Positions 41,912-51,850 of a DNA stretch of 64,000 nucleotides are shown piece by piece; the stretch's first letter is position 1, and each line of letters starts with the position of its first letter. The stretch is taken from assembly GCF_019175285.1 (NCBI RefSeq), contig NC_056528.1, positions 20,271,657-20,335,656 of the forward strand, in the 5' to 3' direction. Under the pieces are notes generated by a model. It was given only the letters and a program-made list of their open reading frames with translations. It was not told where the DNA came from and did no database searches. This DNA is from Sceloporus undulatus (Eukaryota; Chordata; Lepidosauria; Squamata; Phrynosomatidae). The position numbers and the translations under genes were made by a program.

Positions 41912-43897
41912 ATTCAGATGACATGCTGGAAGAAGTTTCCCATCCTTGTTATAAGACAAAGTATGGTATTGTAAAAAAAGTAAATCCATGGGTTGAGTGC
42001 ATGTCTACCTTTCTTTCCTGGCCTCAGAGAGGAAGAAGAGTAGCCAGGCACAGTTGTATTGTGCCTTGAAACTGAGGCTGTAGCATTGTAGCCATCCCAA
42101 CTGCCATTGCTGTGGCCTTTGAAAGAGAGAAGAGCAGCCAACATTTCTTGGACTTAATCCTTTCTTGTACTGCCATCCCTTTTTCCTTATGTGTCATCTT
42201 ATATTTAGATCGTAAGCAGGAGGACAGGGAACTGTCACATGGATGATTTGGAAGCTGCCCTGGGAAACTTTTGACTGAAGGGCAGGTTATAAAATCAATC
42301 AGTCAGCCCTTCCTTCCTCTGAAGTAGACTCCCAGTTTGAAGATGACACTAAACTAGGAATGGTAGCTTGTATACCCCAAAGGACAGGATCAGAATTCCA
42401 AACGACCGTAACAAGTTAGGAAGTTAGACCAAAACTAGCAAAATGAATTTCAACAGGGGAAAATGTCAAGTACTACACTTGTGCAGAAAACCCCCCGAAA
42501 GGCTCAGATATAGTATGGGAACACCTGGATCGACAACAGTACACGTGAAAGGGATCTGGGAAACTTAGTAGATCACGAGTTGAACATGTGTCAACGGTGT
42601 GATGCAGCAGGTAAAAGAGCCAATATGATCCTAGGTTGTGTTAACAAGACTGTAGTATCTAGATCAAGGGAAGTAATAATCCCACTCTATTCTGCTTTGG
42701 TCAGACCTCATCTGGAATCCAGTGTCCAGTTTTGGTCGCCACCATTCAAAAAGGACGTTAACAAGCTGGAGTGTGTCCAAAGGAAGGTGACAAAAATGGT
42801 GAAGGTCTGGAAAACATGTCCTATGAGAAGAGGATTAGGGAGCTGGGGATGTTTAGCCTGGAGAAGAGAAGGTTAAGGGTTGACATGATAGCCATGTTTA
42901 ATTAAATATTGGAAGGGGTGCCCTATTGAGGATAGCGCAAGCTTGTTTTTTTCTGCTCCAGGGACTAAGATTCAGAGCAAAGTACAAGAAAAGAGATTCC
43001 ACCTAAACATTAGGATGAACTTGCTGGTTGAAAGAGCTCTTTGGTGGTGGAATAGTTGACCTCGGAGACTGGTGGAGTCTCTTGTGAAGATTTTTAAACA
43101 GAGGCTGGATGACCATATTTCACAAGTGCTTTGATGATGTCTTTCTGCATGGCAGAATGGGGTTGAACATGATGGCCCTTAGTGATGTATTGGATTCAGT
43201 CCTATTGTTTTGTTTGTATTCCTCCTTTGCAGGAGCAGATGTCAGAGCCACTACCCAAGATGGTGACACCGTCTTCACCTCCATCATCTTCCTGCTGGGC
43301 GAGACGGTGGGAGGGGATCCAGAAGAGGTCAAAATGATCAACCGCTTCTGTTTGCAGGCCACTCAGTTGCTGATGGCCCATGGGGCCAACCCCAGTGAAT
43401 GCCCCTCCTACGAATCCCTCACCCACATCTGCCTGAAGAGCTTCCGCCTCCACTTCCCACTCTTGTGCTTTCTCCTCCAGTCGGGAGCATCTTACAACTG
43501 CTCCCTCCATGGCCCCTCGTGCTGGTCAGGTTTCGACATCATCTTTGAGCAGCTCCTCTCCCACCTCAGCAAGTCTGAAGATGACAGCTTCTCCGTCGAC
43601 CTCCTCCAGAAGGCAGAGACAGTGGTGGACCTCATGGTGGCCAGCGCCCAAGTTGTGAAGCTCCCGAGCAACTTTGAGATCAACCTGAGTGGCTGCCGTT
43701 TCCACAAAGATAGGATCCAGATGCTCTTCAATCACCTCAAACAACTGGAACGTTCTCCAGGCTCCTTGAAACACCTCTGCCGAGTGTACCTCAGACATCA
43801 TCTCAGGCCCTGGCCGGTCGATGTGAAAGTTAAAGCTCTCCCTTTGCCTGACAGGTTAAAAAAGTTCCTCCTCATGGACCAGAATGGTACCATGTAA
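36872..43897 (+). CDS. ASB6: ASB6, ankyrin repeat and SOCS box protein 6 (six coding exons)
   Basis: Coding exons 36872-36984, 37321-37502, 38701-38807, 40456-40564, 41172-41258 and 43233-43897 join in frame (1263 bases) to a 420-residue protein; human ASB6 is 421. All introns are GT-AG. ASB proteins are substrate receptors of Cullin-5 ubiquitin ligases: ankyrin repeats bind the target and the SOCS box binds Elongin B/C and CUL5 (family knowledge). Visible: conserved N-terminus [16 protein letters not shown]; about five ankyrin-like repeats at roughly residues 67-254 (e.g. [40 protein letters not shown]); SOCS box at about 378-415, with BC box [10 protein letters not shown] and Cul5 box ALPLPDRL. 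The start ATG has A at -3. All exons are open and intact. Introns contain SINE, MITE and CR1 debris. It converges with NTMT1. Confidence 0.96.
37110..37200 (-). mobile_element. 5S-type SINE tail (reverse), ASB6 intron 1
   Basis: 'gtcacctgtcaacctatggc', 'cacatgaattttattgggtt', 'cttaggcaaggatcagagat': complement of the SINE 3' part. Confidence 0.65.
37321..37502 (+). CDS. ASB6: ASB6 coding exon 2
   Basis: Acceptor 'ttcaatgcaaag|tcccag', donor 'ttgaag|gtgggg'. Codes residues 38-98, including [20 protein letters not shown] and the first ankyrin-like helix pair ([18 protein letters not shown]). Confidence 0.95.
37510..38700. other. ASB6 intron 2 content
   Basis: Mostly unique sequence. SINE tail pieces at about 37925-37985 ('agggtcaccataggtcagaa') and 38390-38440 ('gtcgctgtatctcagaaatg'). 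No nested gene seen. Confidence 0.5.
38701..38807 (+). CDS. ASB6: ASB6 coding exon 3
   Basis: Acceptor 'tattttaaaacag|atccag', donor 'ggacaga|gtgagt', phase 0. Codes [20 protein letters not shown] and '[10 protein letters not shown]', one complete ankyrin repeat. Too short to form a long open frame on its own. Confidence 0.95.
38868..38935 (+). mobile_element. SINE 3' tail fragment, ASB6 intron 3
   Basis: 'taacctgcttagagagtgct', 'ctgatcagcagtatagaaat': same tail as at 33216-33320. Confidence 0.7.
39030..39590 (-). mobile_element. CR1 3' ends (reverse), two pieces
   Basis: 39030-39085 is a short terminus ('gaatcatagaattggaagag'). 39199-39590 is a longer one: 'gaatcacagagttggaagag', 'gttggccatccagcctctgt', 'gctcttactgtcaggatgtt', 'acatggctatcatgtcactc'. 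Both in ASB6 intron 3. Confidence 0.85.
39595..40455. other. ASB6 intron 3, remainder
   Basis: Contains an inverted repeat: 'aagctccacatgctcttgagatgc' region near 39933-39960 pairs with 'gcatgtggagctt' near 39994-40008, enclosing about 35 bp. Otherwise unique. Confidence 0.45.
40456..40564 (+). CDS. ASB6: ASB6 coding exon 4
   Basis: Acceptor 'gttgtctttag|attcat', donor 'aacatg|gtcagt', phase 1. Codes [20 protein letters not shown] and '[16 protein letters not shown]', the third ankyrin repeat. Confidence 0.95.
40885..41060. mobile_element. Interspersed repeat with 'cagatgcat' end, ASB6 intron 4
   Basis: 'agccgtgttggtctgtagaa', 'gatcttgtggcacctttgag', 'gaaagacattggcagcacga', 'ctgcttcctcagatgcattt'. 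The most complete copy of this family here. Confidence 0.7.
41172..41258 (+). CDS. ASB6: ASB6 coding exon 5
   Basis: Acceptor 'aactctcccag|gaaaga', donor 'gaaggag|gtgagc', phase 1. Codes [20 protein letters not shown] then 'ENIRLLLEG'. Confidence 0.95.
41560..41912. mobile_element. SINE fragment and tail with (AATA)n, ASB6 intron 5
   Basis: 41560-41655 is a reverse tRNA-SINE head ('gattcaaaccctggtcttct', 'aaaaccactatatcatgctg'). 41800-41875 is a tail 'agtgctgtgtaaatctacagcgctatata' (split) leading into (AATA)n to 41912. Confidence 0.75.
42325..43187 (+). mobile_element. CR1 LINE 3' fragment in ASB6 intron 5
   Basis: Colinear with the last 860 bp of the intact CR1: 'agatgacactaaactaggaa', 'gtcaagtactacacttgtgc', 'tggtcagacctcatctggaa', 'gaggctggatgaccatattt', ending near 43187. 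Frames are broken. It stops only about 45 bp before the exon 6 acceptor. Confidence 0.85.
43233..43897 (+). CDS. ASB6: ASB6 coding exon 6 (last)
   Basis: Acceptor 'tcctcctttgcag|gagcag'. Codes residues 200-420, from [20 protein letters not shown] to the SOCS box and TAA at 43895. The open frame extends upstream into a CR1 remnant (to 43109), but that part is intron. GC-rich coding sequence, unlike the flanking intron. Confidence 0.96.
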
Positions 43898-44712
43898 TAC
43901 TGTGGAGGCAGGATGGGGGTTATTGACCAAGGATGTTTGCCATACCTAGGCATGAGCACCAAGCGACTTGAGGGTCTGCTGGGTCTTTTGAGGGCATCAT
44001 CTTATGAACCAGCTAGCTTGTACATCTTGCATTTTGGGAGGACTTTACAATCACATATTATCGCTTGGACCTTCTCTCTTCACAAACAGGCCTTTGGCCC
44101 TTTACAGGAACAAGGCCAACCTCTGGTGATTCTAGCTCTGCAACTTGTATTATTCACTGGAAGTGAAATTGGTGTCAGGGAGGTGCAGGGGACGGTGGAA
44201 CTATATCCGGATCAAAAGAAGAATTTGGACTAGAAAAAACACCCATTGGGAAAAGATCTTCCTATCTCCATCTGAGCTTCCAGTATTGGGGTCAGGGGGA
44301 ACTAGCAGTTTCCCACAGCCATTAAAATTAAGACTCAGCACCCATTATGTCATTTGTATATTTTTAAAGGATGCCCAAGCAGCAGGAAAGCAGTGCTCAC
44401 ACTTCCTTAATATGCTGTGCCAATTGAAGTGCTTGCAACTACAATGTTTGTTTCTATGGGACATCGATTGCCTTCTTTCCAGAGCCTGTGCTCATCTTTT
44501 TTCTGTTTTTATTTTTAAAGACGTTTCTAGTCCTTGTGATACAGAAATGCTTGGGGAAATGTGTGGGAAGGACAAAGGAATCTAACAGATACTTCTAGAT
44601 TGGATTGTCACCCTTTCCAAATGGCAACGCACTTTTGAGCTTTCTTTTGCCTCTGCTTCTTGGCACATGTCTTGAAATCACAATGTGAATAAATTATACA
44701 TGATCACTTATG
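43898..44712 (+). other. ASB6: ASB6 3' UTR
   Basis: Runs from the TAA to just past the poly(A) signal; unique sequence without repeats, as expected for a retained UTR. Frames inside it (43913-44233, 44145-44585) are not coding. Confidence 0.75.
44688..44693 (+). terminator. ASB6: ASB6 poly(A) signal AATAAA
   Basis: Canonical hexamer, 790 bases after the stop codon; no earlier canonical one was noticed in the UTR. Cleavage expected 10-30 bases downstream. Confidence 0.7.
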
Positions 44713-44867
44713 CTAGGAGACATTCTTCCCAAGGCTACTAACAGCTTCTGGTGAAAGTAGGAAAAATGTTGGTGGGGAAAGGGTTAATTTATATTTTACT
44801 TGCCATGTAATCCTTGTCTGGCACCCTGTTGGGAATTTATCATTTTGTAAACCACAGTTCAGGGCCT

Positions 44868-45060
44868 ACTAAATGCCCTGAAGGCACCAGATCCTGTCTG
44901 ATCGTAGAAGCTAAGTAGGATCAGGACTGGTTTATACAGTACCTGGATGGGAGACTACCAATGAAAACCATATGCTGGAGGTTATATTTCAAAGGGAGGA
45001 ACTAGCAAAACCACCTGTAAGTCTTCCTTACTTAACAAAACCCCTATGAAAAGGTAACTT
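44868..45060 (+). mobile_element. 5S rRNA-derived SINE
   Basis: 'gtctgatcgtagaagctaag', 'acctggatgggagactacca', then the body 'atttcaaagggaggaactag' and 'aaaacccctatgaaaaggta'. Lies between the convergent genes. Confidence 0.8.
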
Positions 45061-45114
45061 GGAGACACATGCATATCAACCACAGCTCAAGAAGGATATG
45101 GACACACAGATGTG

Positions 45115-45535
45115 TCAAGAGAAGGGTGGTCAAGATGATAGAAGGTGTAGAAAGCAAGCCCACTGGGGAATGGCTGAAGGAGCCACATATATTCAGCTTA
45201 GAGAAGAGAAGACAGATGAAATGATAGCCATCTTTAAATATCTGGAGGGTTCTCTTGTAGATGGTAAAGCAGGCTTATTTTCTGCTGCTTGAAAATAGAA
45301 TGGGAACCAGTGCATTGAGATTACAAAAAAAGCAATGCCACCTAAATATTAGGAAGAACTAAAAGCTGTTTGAGAGTGGAATGGACTGCCTTGGAAGATA
45401 GAGAGCTCTCCTTTGGAGGTCTTTAAAGAGAGGTTGGATGGGTATCTTTGAAGAGTGCCTAAGTTGTGGATTCTTGCATGGCAGGGGGTCGAAACAGATG
45501 GCGCTTTGGGTTCCTTCCAGCTCTAAGATTCACTC
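45115..45535 (+). mobile_element. CR1 LINE 3' end
   Basis: 'gtggtcaagatgatagaagg', 'agccatctttaaatatctgg', 'gctgtttgagagtggaatgg', 'attcttgcatggcagggggt'. Confidence 0.8.
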
Positions 45536-45979
45536 TGTGACTTAGAAAGAATTCTTTCTTAGTACAACCCAGAGATGCCAGGGATTGAACCGGGTGTAAT
45601 GCAAAGGCAAAGAATCATCCCTGAAACTCTGCAGCTGCCTACTACAGAAACGGACTGTAGTTTAGTATTGTCAACTCTTGACAGGCGACCATGGGTCTGC
45701 AGAGCTGCAGGCAAGATTCTTTGCTAGTCCTCCCAGTATTTCCTTCCTGGTCATCTTCCACCCAAGTCCTCACCAGAATCGACCCTCCTTGGTTTCCAAA
45801 ACTGGATGGCATCTAATGGCTCTAGAGTGGTACAATGTATACAAATTGAGTCTCTTAAATTCTACTTGTCATGAGATAGTGACACCTTGACTTGATGGTT
45901 CATTGTACACAAACTTTTTTCATGCACAAAGTTATGTTGTGTATACACCTTATACACATAGCCTGAAGGATATTTTATA

Positions 45980-46175
45980 CAGTCTGACCTCTTTATCCAT
46001 GGATTCAACCATCCACAGCTTGAAAATATTAAATATTCCAAAAAGCAAACCTTGATTTTTGCCGTTTTATATAAAGTACACCATTTTACTATGTCACTGT
46101 ATATAAGCATCCATAGATTTTGGTATCCACAGGTGGCCTTGGAACCAAACCCTAGCAGATGCCAAAAGTCCACTG
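45980..46175 (+). mobile_element. Tigger/pogo-like MITE with TA flanks
   Basis: CAGTCTGACCTCTTTATCC to 'aaagtccactg', TA on both sides. Confidence 0.8.
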
Positions 46176-46199
46176 TACACATATTTTTAATTTTTTAAA

Positions 46200-46852
46200 A
46201 ATAATTTTGTCCATGGAACAAAATTTTGTACATCAAATCATCAGAAAGCAACAGTGTCACTATCTCAGCCACCAATGTAGACAATTTTTGATTTTTAGAT
46301 TGGATTTCAGAATTCTGGATAATGCAAACTCAACCTGTATTCCAAAATCCAAAATACTTCTGGTCCCAAGCATTGCAAATAAGGGACTCAACCTGTATCC
46401 ACTGCACCTCAGAGGTACGTCATACACAATGGTGCACCTTTGCCAGTGTCCTGATAAACACAATTCAATAACCAGGTTGTACTGTGCTTCTGCAATGTAG
46501 CTAAGCATTTATGAAATTACACAATGCAGAGCATAAAGACTCTGGACTATGATGACAGTAACAAACATAACAATACTCTGCAACCCCAGAAGTGTATTTG
46601 GCAAACATTCTTGCATTAAAAAGGGGGAAAAACCCAGCAGCAACTTAAGACAAGACAAGATTCAACTTTACTTCCCCCTTCCAAAGCTAGTCTCCATGAA
46701 AACTGTTCAAGTTGCACCCGCCCAGATTTTCGGACCGTCTCCCGGGGTCATTTGTCTCAGACCCCCAGGTCACTCCAGAGGCTCTTGGGAATTCCTGGAT
46801 CAGGACCCGGTTCTCCTTTGGGACACGTGATCTCTAGGGCGGGAAGGGCGGT
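46200..46852 (-). other. NTMT1: NTMT1 3' UTR region
   Basis: Downstream of the NTMT1 stop on its own strand. No canonical AATAAA was found on the minus strand here; variants exist (AGTAAA at about 46670 and ATTAAA near 46190). The transcript end is therefore uncertain. Confidence 0.45.
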
Positions 46853-47109
46853 TCATCTCATGGCTAAGGTGTAGACGTGGTAGATCTCATCAGGGAAGTT
46901 CTCTTGTTTCTCCTGGGCCAGGAGGCTGAGCCCTGCCCGGCGAATGATCTTGCAGACAACGTCTAAGTCCCGACAGACGCTGCTGTCCACGTCATCCATA
47001 ATGACTCCTTCTTGTGCCATATTGTCTTTAATGACAATGATGCCGTTGGGTTGGAGCCCAAGCCGACACCTTTTGAGGAAGCTGGAGAGGTGGTCATCTG
47101 TCAGGTGTC
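46853..47109 (-). CDS. NTMT1: NTMT1 last coding exon
   Basis: Acceptor (minus strand) 'catcctaacag|gacacc'. Codes residues 139-223, GHLTDDHLSSFLKRCRLGLQ to EIYHVYTLAMR, then TGA (46855-46853). It has stops in the shadow frames, so it is easily missed by a simple reading-frame scan. Confidence 0.95.
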
Positions 47110-49951
47110 CTGTTAGGATGAAAAAGGAATGCCTATGAGGGCCCTACTGAGTTAGCTCAAAGAGAAGCAGCGAGTTGCAACAAATCAAGCTTTTAGACTC
47201 AGGATGGGACAATCTGGATTCAAATCCTGACTCATCCACAAAGGTGTAAGGGTGACCTTGTGCTGACTTCTCTTTCCAATTAGCAATGCACGCTGGTAAG
47301 GCCTGATACACATCAAGCATTCGTGTCAGTGCCCTGATACACATCTTTCCAATTCACATCCTTTACAGTCCTCTAAGAGGGTTTCATAGTCGTACGAGTG
47401 TTGTACTATGACTCCGAACATCAGGGTTTGATTCCCAGATCAGCCATCAAACCCACTGTGGGATCTTGGGCAAGTAACACTCTCTCAGCCTCAGGGGAAG
47501 GGCATGGCAAACCCCATCTGACCAAAGATTTACCTTAAGGTCGCCATAAGTGGGAAACAATTTGAAGGCACACAACATGAAGGGTTTTTTGGGAAATAAG
47601 AGTGCTTGGCATCTCTGTTAACTGTTGTAAGTTGCCAGGAGTGCTGGAGTGGTCAAAAAGGCAAGATTTAATAAGAACAATAAGAAGAAAGAATAAGACC
47701 CCTGCATCAGAGGCTATAATGCACAACTTTATAATGGCAGAGCTACGTTGCTGATACTGTACAATGCATAACCGTACTAGTGAACTGAGATGAAACACAA
47801 CAAGGAATGGGGCAAGATGTCCCCTCGCACAACGGGGGCATCTCAAAGCATGACATACCCCAATGCACAATAGACCCCATCCTGCATTGTTGTACATCGG
47901 GATGTCACACATCTGGGTCAGTGGCTGGGTTCATTTGGTCACTATTCCTGGATGCACAGTACTATAAAGTTTTGCAATTCACCTTTGTTTGTGGTCATTG
48001 TTGCATGACTTTGTCATTTCCAACTTATGGGAACCCTAAAATGAACCTATTACATATTTGTTCGGGAGGGGTTTGCCTTTGCCTTTTTCTGAGGCTGGGA
48101 GAACAGGACTTGCCCAAGGCCACCCACTGGTTTTCCAAAGCTGAATGGGGGATTCAAACTTGGTCAGATTTGTAATCCAGTACTCAAACCACTACATAAT
48201 ATGGCTCTCGACCTTTTGCGTCAAATACATAATCATTTATAGCAAAGTCATAGTCCAACATTCAAACACTACACCATGCTGTTCTCAGTTCACCTTTATG
48301 TGATCATAAGTCAGTTTTCAATAATCCAATGCCAAAGAGAATGAGAATAATAACAAGGGGAATATGCTCACCTATCACCCACTGGATCCATATGACGTCG
48401 TAGGCACTGGGCTCAGGACTGAAGTCCTGCAAGCCGCAACAGAAATAGTTCCTGACCCGCCTCCCCTCCTCGCCAAGATAGCTCCGAGCCTTGTTTAGGA
48501 AGTCCTCTGTCACGTCGACCATGTCCACTGTTTTGAAAAGGGGAAGGAGGAGTCGCTTGGTGATGCGGCCAATGCCGGCCCCACAGTCCAAGGCACAGGC
48601 CGTTCCGGTCCTGTTAGGCCCATCCTGAAAAGTTCAGAGGAGGTCAGAACCTTGCAAAATCCACTGCACCTGGTTATAAAGCATTTCCTGTCTCTGCTAG
48701 GTGGCATCACTCTACAGCTAAGGACTATATCCGACCGCTACTTTAATCAACTAATACCCCCACCTTTCTCCCAGGATGAGACCAAATCTAGGTCTCTTCA
48801 TGATTTCATTTGATACCAAAACCTGCCACATCATATCACTGCTGTAAGGCAAGCGTTACTAGTGGCAAATGGATGCAGCAGGTAATCTACAGCAGAGGAA
48901 AACATTTAGCCTCAGTGGTTCAGTCTTTCCTGAGTTCTCTCACAGCAAGTTCCCTAAACAACCAATTCTTTTTTGCTGGGACTCTGAACCTGTAATAAAG
49001 AATTATTGTTTGTCAATGCTTCCTTTATGGATGTTTTTAACTGCATTGTTCTTTTAAACTGTGAGTTCCAGTTTGGGGAGAAAAGTGGGATATAAATAAA
49101 TACTGTCGGCCCTCCACATTTATGGCTTTGACCTTTGTGGATTTGATTATTCCCAGATTTGATTAATATGATTTCTCTAGGAATTGCTAGGTCTTCCACT
49201 GGAATGCCTGATGGAAGTTGACCATAGAGTCACGCTGGAAGACCTAGAGATTTCTAGGTCTTCCAGTGAAGATTTCTCCTACAGCACGATTCTATGGTCA
49301 ACCTCAGGCAGATGTTGACCCACAGAGCTGTGCTGGAGAACATAGAGATTAGAGAGGTGTTCTCCTAAAGCAATGATTCCCAAACTTCGGTTCTCTTGAT
49401 GTTTTGGACTTCAACTCCCAGAATTCCAGACAACTGGTCAAGCTGGCTTTCTGGGAGTTGAAGTCTAAAACATCTGGAGGATCAAAGTTTGGGAATCACT
49501 GCACTAGGATAAAAATAATAGTGTTTTTTAAATGTGTTTTTTCACTTCCACAGGGGTCCTGTGCCCCTAAATCCCAGCAAATGTGGAGGGCCCATTGTAG
49601 TAGAACAACAACAACAACAACAACAACATTATATAAATAGTCCCCAAAGCCCATGCTGAGTCTAGGAACCGAAGGCCATACAAAGCAGTATGGGCTTGGT
49701 TGTCCACTACAAGCAGAAAAAGGATGGATCCCACTAGACTTCTGTTAGAAGAAAATTATCACAACCCAATAAGGCACTGTCCACCTTACCCGCAAAAAAC
49801 GAAGCAAAAACTTGCGAGAGCTGTTGATATCGATGCTGGAGATGTGTCCGTAGCCACCCAACATGCCATCCACCGTGGGCGGTATGTCCTTCCAATATTT
49901 TTCCGCCTTGGAGTAGAATTCCAGCTCATCTTCCACCACATCGCTGGCCAT
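46853..49951 (-). CDS. NTMT1: NTMT1, N-terminal Xaa-Pro-Lys methyltransferase 1 (three coding exons)
   Basis: Minus-strand exons 49951-49790, 48624-48372 and 47109-46853 join in frame (672 bases) to 223 residues, the same length as human NTMT1 (METTL11A). The enzyme methylates the alpha-amino group of nuclear proteins starting Met-(Ala/Pro/Ser)-Pro-Lys after Met removal, using S-adenosylmethionine. Visible: PTVDGMLGGYGHISSIDINS near residue 25; the SAM-binding motif LDCGAGIGRITKRLL at 66-80 (G69, R74); VDMVDVTEDFL; FCCGLQDFSPEP; YDVIWIQWVIGHLTD with the H140 equivalent; IIVIKDNMAQEG with N168; and D180 in the DDVDSSVCRD block. I recall N168, H140 and D180 as active-site residues in the human enzyme. 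The start ATG at 49951 aligns with the human start; an upstream in-frame extension (to 49975) is unconserved. Exons are intact. Confidence 0.96.
47385..47580 (+). mobile_element. tRNA-derived SINE in NTMT1 intron
   Basis: 'cgtacgagtgttgtactatg', 'agggtttgattcccagatca', 'tcttgggcaagtaacactct', tail 'ggtcgccataagtgggaaac'. Confidence 0.85.
47990..48290 (-). mobile_element. tRNA-derived SINE (reverse) plus a fragment
   Basis: 'tttccaacttatgggaaccc', 'gacttgcccaaggccaccca', 'gattcaaacttggtcagatt', 'actcaaaccactacataata'; a second head fragment at 48240-48285. Confidence 0.8.
48372..48624 (-). CDS. NTMT1: NTMT1 middle coding exon
   Basis: Acceptor 'ctgaacttttcag|gatggg', donor 'gtgatag|gtgagc', phase 1. 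Codes residues 55-138 with the SAM-binding core. Confidence 0.96.
49103..49598. mobile_element. Tigger-like MITE (second subfamily) with a nested MITE
   Basis: Left 'tgtcggccctccacatttat', right 'aaatgtggagggcccattgt'. Interior inverted phrases ('aggtcttccactgg', 'gttgaccatagagtcacgct') match the copy at 17943. Interrupted at 49370-49503 by a hAT-like MITE. It lies in NTMT1 intron 2. Confidence 0.75.
49370..49503. mobile_element. hAT-like palindromic MITE nested in a Tigger-like MITE
   Basis: 'caatgattcccaaacttcgg' and 'atcaaagtttgggaatcact' are inverse ends; 'tggacttcaactcccagaat' and 'tctgggagttgaagtct' are inner arms. Younger than its host element. Confidence 0.75.
49790..49951 (-). CDS. 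NTMT1: NTMT1 first coding exon
   Basis: Codes residues 1-54 (MASDVVEDELEFYSKAEKYW to FLLRFLR); donor 'ttgcgg|gtaagg', phase 0. About 40 bases of 5' UTR precede the ATG in this exon, back to a likely acceptor 'tctctgttgaaag' at 49992. Confidence 0.95.
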
Positions 49952-50059
49952 TGTGGTGGTTCCCTCTTGGGCCAAGAGGAGCGGCTACTTCCTTTCAACA
50001 GAGAAAGATAAACATAAAAACCAAAAGAAACCATTTTTAATTTTCTACAAATTAGTTTC

Positions 50060-50480
50060 GTGGCTATATTAGACTCCCAAAATTTAGATCAACGTTTCAA
50101 CCACTGTCTCCATAACACACGCACTGAACATAGGAAGGAAAAGAGCTGGAAAAGTTACTCTTTAAAAGTAATTTTGTCCCCCAGACTGTGGAATGACGTA
50201 CCAGAAAGAGATACAACAGCTGAAAACGGTGACTGCATTTAAAACAGCATTAAAAACATCTCTCTTCTGGCAGGCCTATCTAGTTAATTTTAAATCATGA
50301 CTTTTTAATTTGTGCATGAACTCTTCTGAGTGTATTTTAATAGTCTTACAGTATTGTATTTTAACTGTGGGTTTGTGTGTTTTCAATTGTGGTTTGTATT
50401 TTCACAAGCTGTACCTTGCCATGAGGAGAGGTGGGAAAGGAATAAAAAATTATTATTACTATTATTATTATGATGATGAC
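50060..50480 (+). mobile_element. L2-like LINE 3' end in NTMT1 intron 1
   Basis: The plus frame contains LSPRLWNDVPERDTTAEN, the 'LWN.LP..I' block found near the C-terminus of L2-clade ORF2, followed by 'ttaaaaacatctctcttctg' (FK..LKT.LFW) and a tail 'gccatgaggagaggtgggaa' leading into (ATT)n and (GAT)n. Confidence 0.65.
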
Positions 50481-51104
50481 ATGAGAAGTGATGGGTGGCT
50501 GAGATAGTGACGCCTTTGCTTCCTGATAGTTCAGTGTACGCAACCTTTGTTTCATAAACAAAATTATTTAAAACACTGTGCATAAAATTACCTTCGGGCG
50601 ACGTGAATAAGATGTATATGAAACATGGAACCTATTTTGTGTTTAGAATTGGGTCCCATCTCCAAGATATCTCCCTAGGTACATATACGCAAATACAATT
50701 GTTCCAACATCCTAAAAAATCTCAAACCCAAAACACTTCTAGTCCCAAGCATTTTGGATAAGGGCGACTCAACCTGTAGTAGAATCATTTAATATAATCT
50801 ATTTAAAAATTGGTTCTGCCTCGACCTTCACTGTTTTGGGTCAAAAACTACTAGTTTACCCCTTTCTTTACATTTTCAGCCATCAGCACAGCTGATGTGG
50901 GTCTCCAGAAGCAGAAAGCTACTCCCTGCAATGACTGCATTCCCCATTCCTGCACTGAAGGGTTTTGTTTCTAAAGACAGCAGCAGGCCACATTCTAACC
51001 CCCCCCCCCAAAAGAAATGTGTGTGACTGGGGCAGGAGCATGCCAAAAGCTAAATATACACGTTGCTTCCAAGGGGGCATGTGGCTCCCTGTTCCCCAAA
51101 CATG

Positions 51105-51238
51105 GAAATAAGGCACAGAGTGACCGAATGGTTCCTGGTTTGACACATGCCAAGCAGCAAGGCATCTAGCCCTTATGGTTTTGAGTGAGTGGCTGCACTG
51201 CAGGCATTTAACCACTGCGCCACCAGGGCTCCTATGTT
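51105..51238 (-). mobile_element. Second tRNA-derived SINE type, head only
   Basis: Minus strand reads 'aggagccctggtggcgcagt', 'ggttaaatgcctgcagtgca', 'gccactcactcaaaaccata'. This head belongs with the 'gtaaaccgctta' tails at 33216 and 38868, a family distinct from the BovB-tailed SINEs. Confidence 0.7.
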
Positions 51239-51349
51239 CCTGTAGGTGCATCTCTGTGTGTGTGTGTGTCTATATATATATGTCCTATATCCCTATGGGG
51301 GTGTATGTGGGGGGTTTAAATAAAAGGGATCCCAATGGAGGGGGAGCAA

Positions 51350-51850
51350 GAGAGTCTCTCCAGTGGAGGCTCTTTTCCCTCCCCATCTCTCCACGTGGGA
51401 GGAGGAGGAGGAGGCGGCTTGCTGGCTGGCTGGCTTTCTCTCCTCCTCCTCCTCTTCCTTCCCTCTCCCTGGATGCCAAGTGGAGTGACTCTGATTGCCC
51501 CTCCTGGCTGTGGCAACTCACCCTAGTTCTGGAGCCTGGAGTAAAGCTGCTGGGGCTGCAGGGCAGGGGGCAGGAGAGGCTGGGCCAGAGGGTCCCCCTG
51601 GGCTCTCCAAAGGAGGCAGCAGCCGGTGCGTAAAAGGGACCAGGGCGCACACCAGCCACCTCCTCCTGCTCCGCCTCCTGCTGCTCTTTGGCCTCCGCGG
51701 ATTGGGCCTCCCAGTCCCCGCCCCTCGGTGCGCAAGACCCGCCCAGAGAGGAGGAGCCGAGAGCAGGAGGAGGAGCTGGGCTTTGCCAACCTCCAGACTG
51801 AGCCAAGAAGGGAACCAGCCTCTTGTGCCTTTTTACGCACAGCCTCTTTG
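51350..51850 (-). promoter_or_regulatory. NTMT1: NTMT1 promoter region and noncoding exon 1
   Basis: GC-rich, moderately CpG-rich stretch about 1.6 kb upstream of the first coding exon. GC boxes ('agtccccgcccctcgg', 'gacccgcccagag') and an ATTGG/CCAAT element at about 51698-51702. On the minus strand 'agaactagg|gtgagttg' gives a strong donor, so exon 1 probably ends at 51522. No TATA box. Open frames over this GC-rich DNA on both strands look like composition artefacts. Confidence 0.6.
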
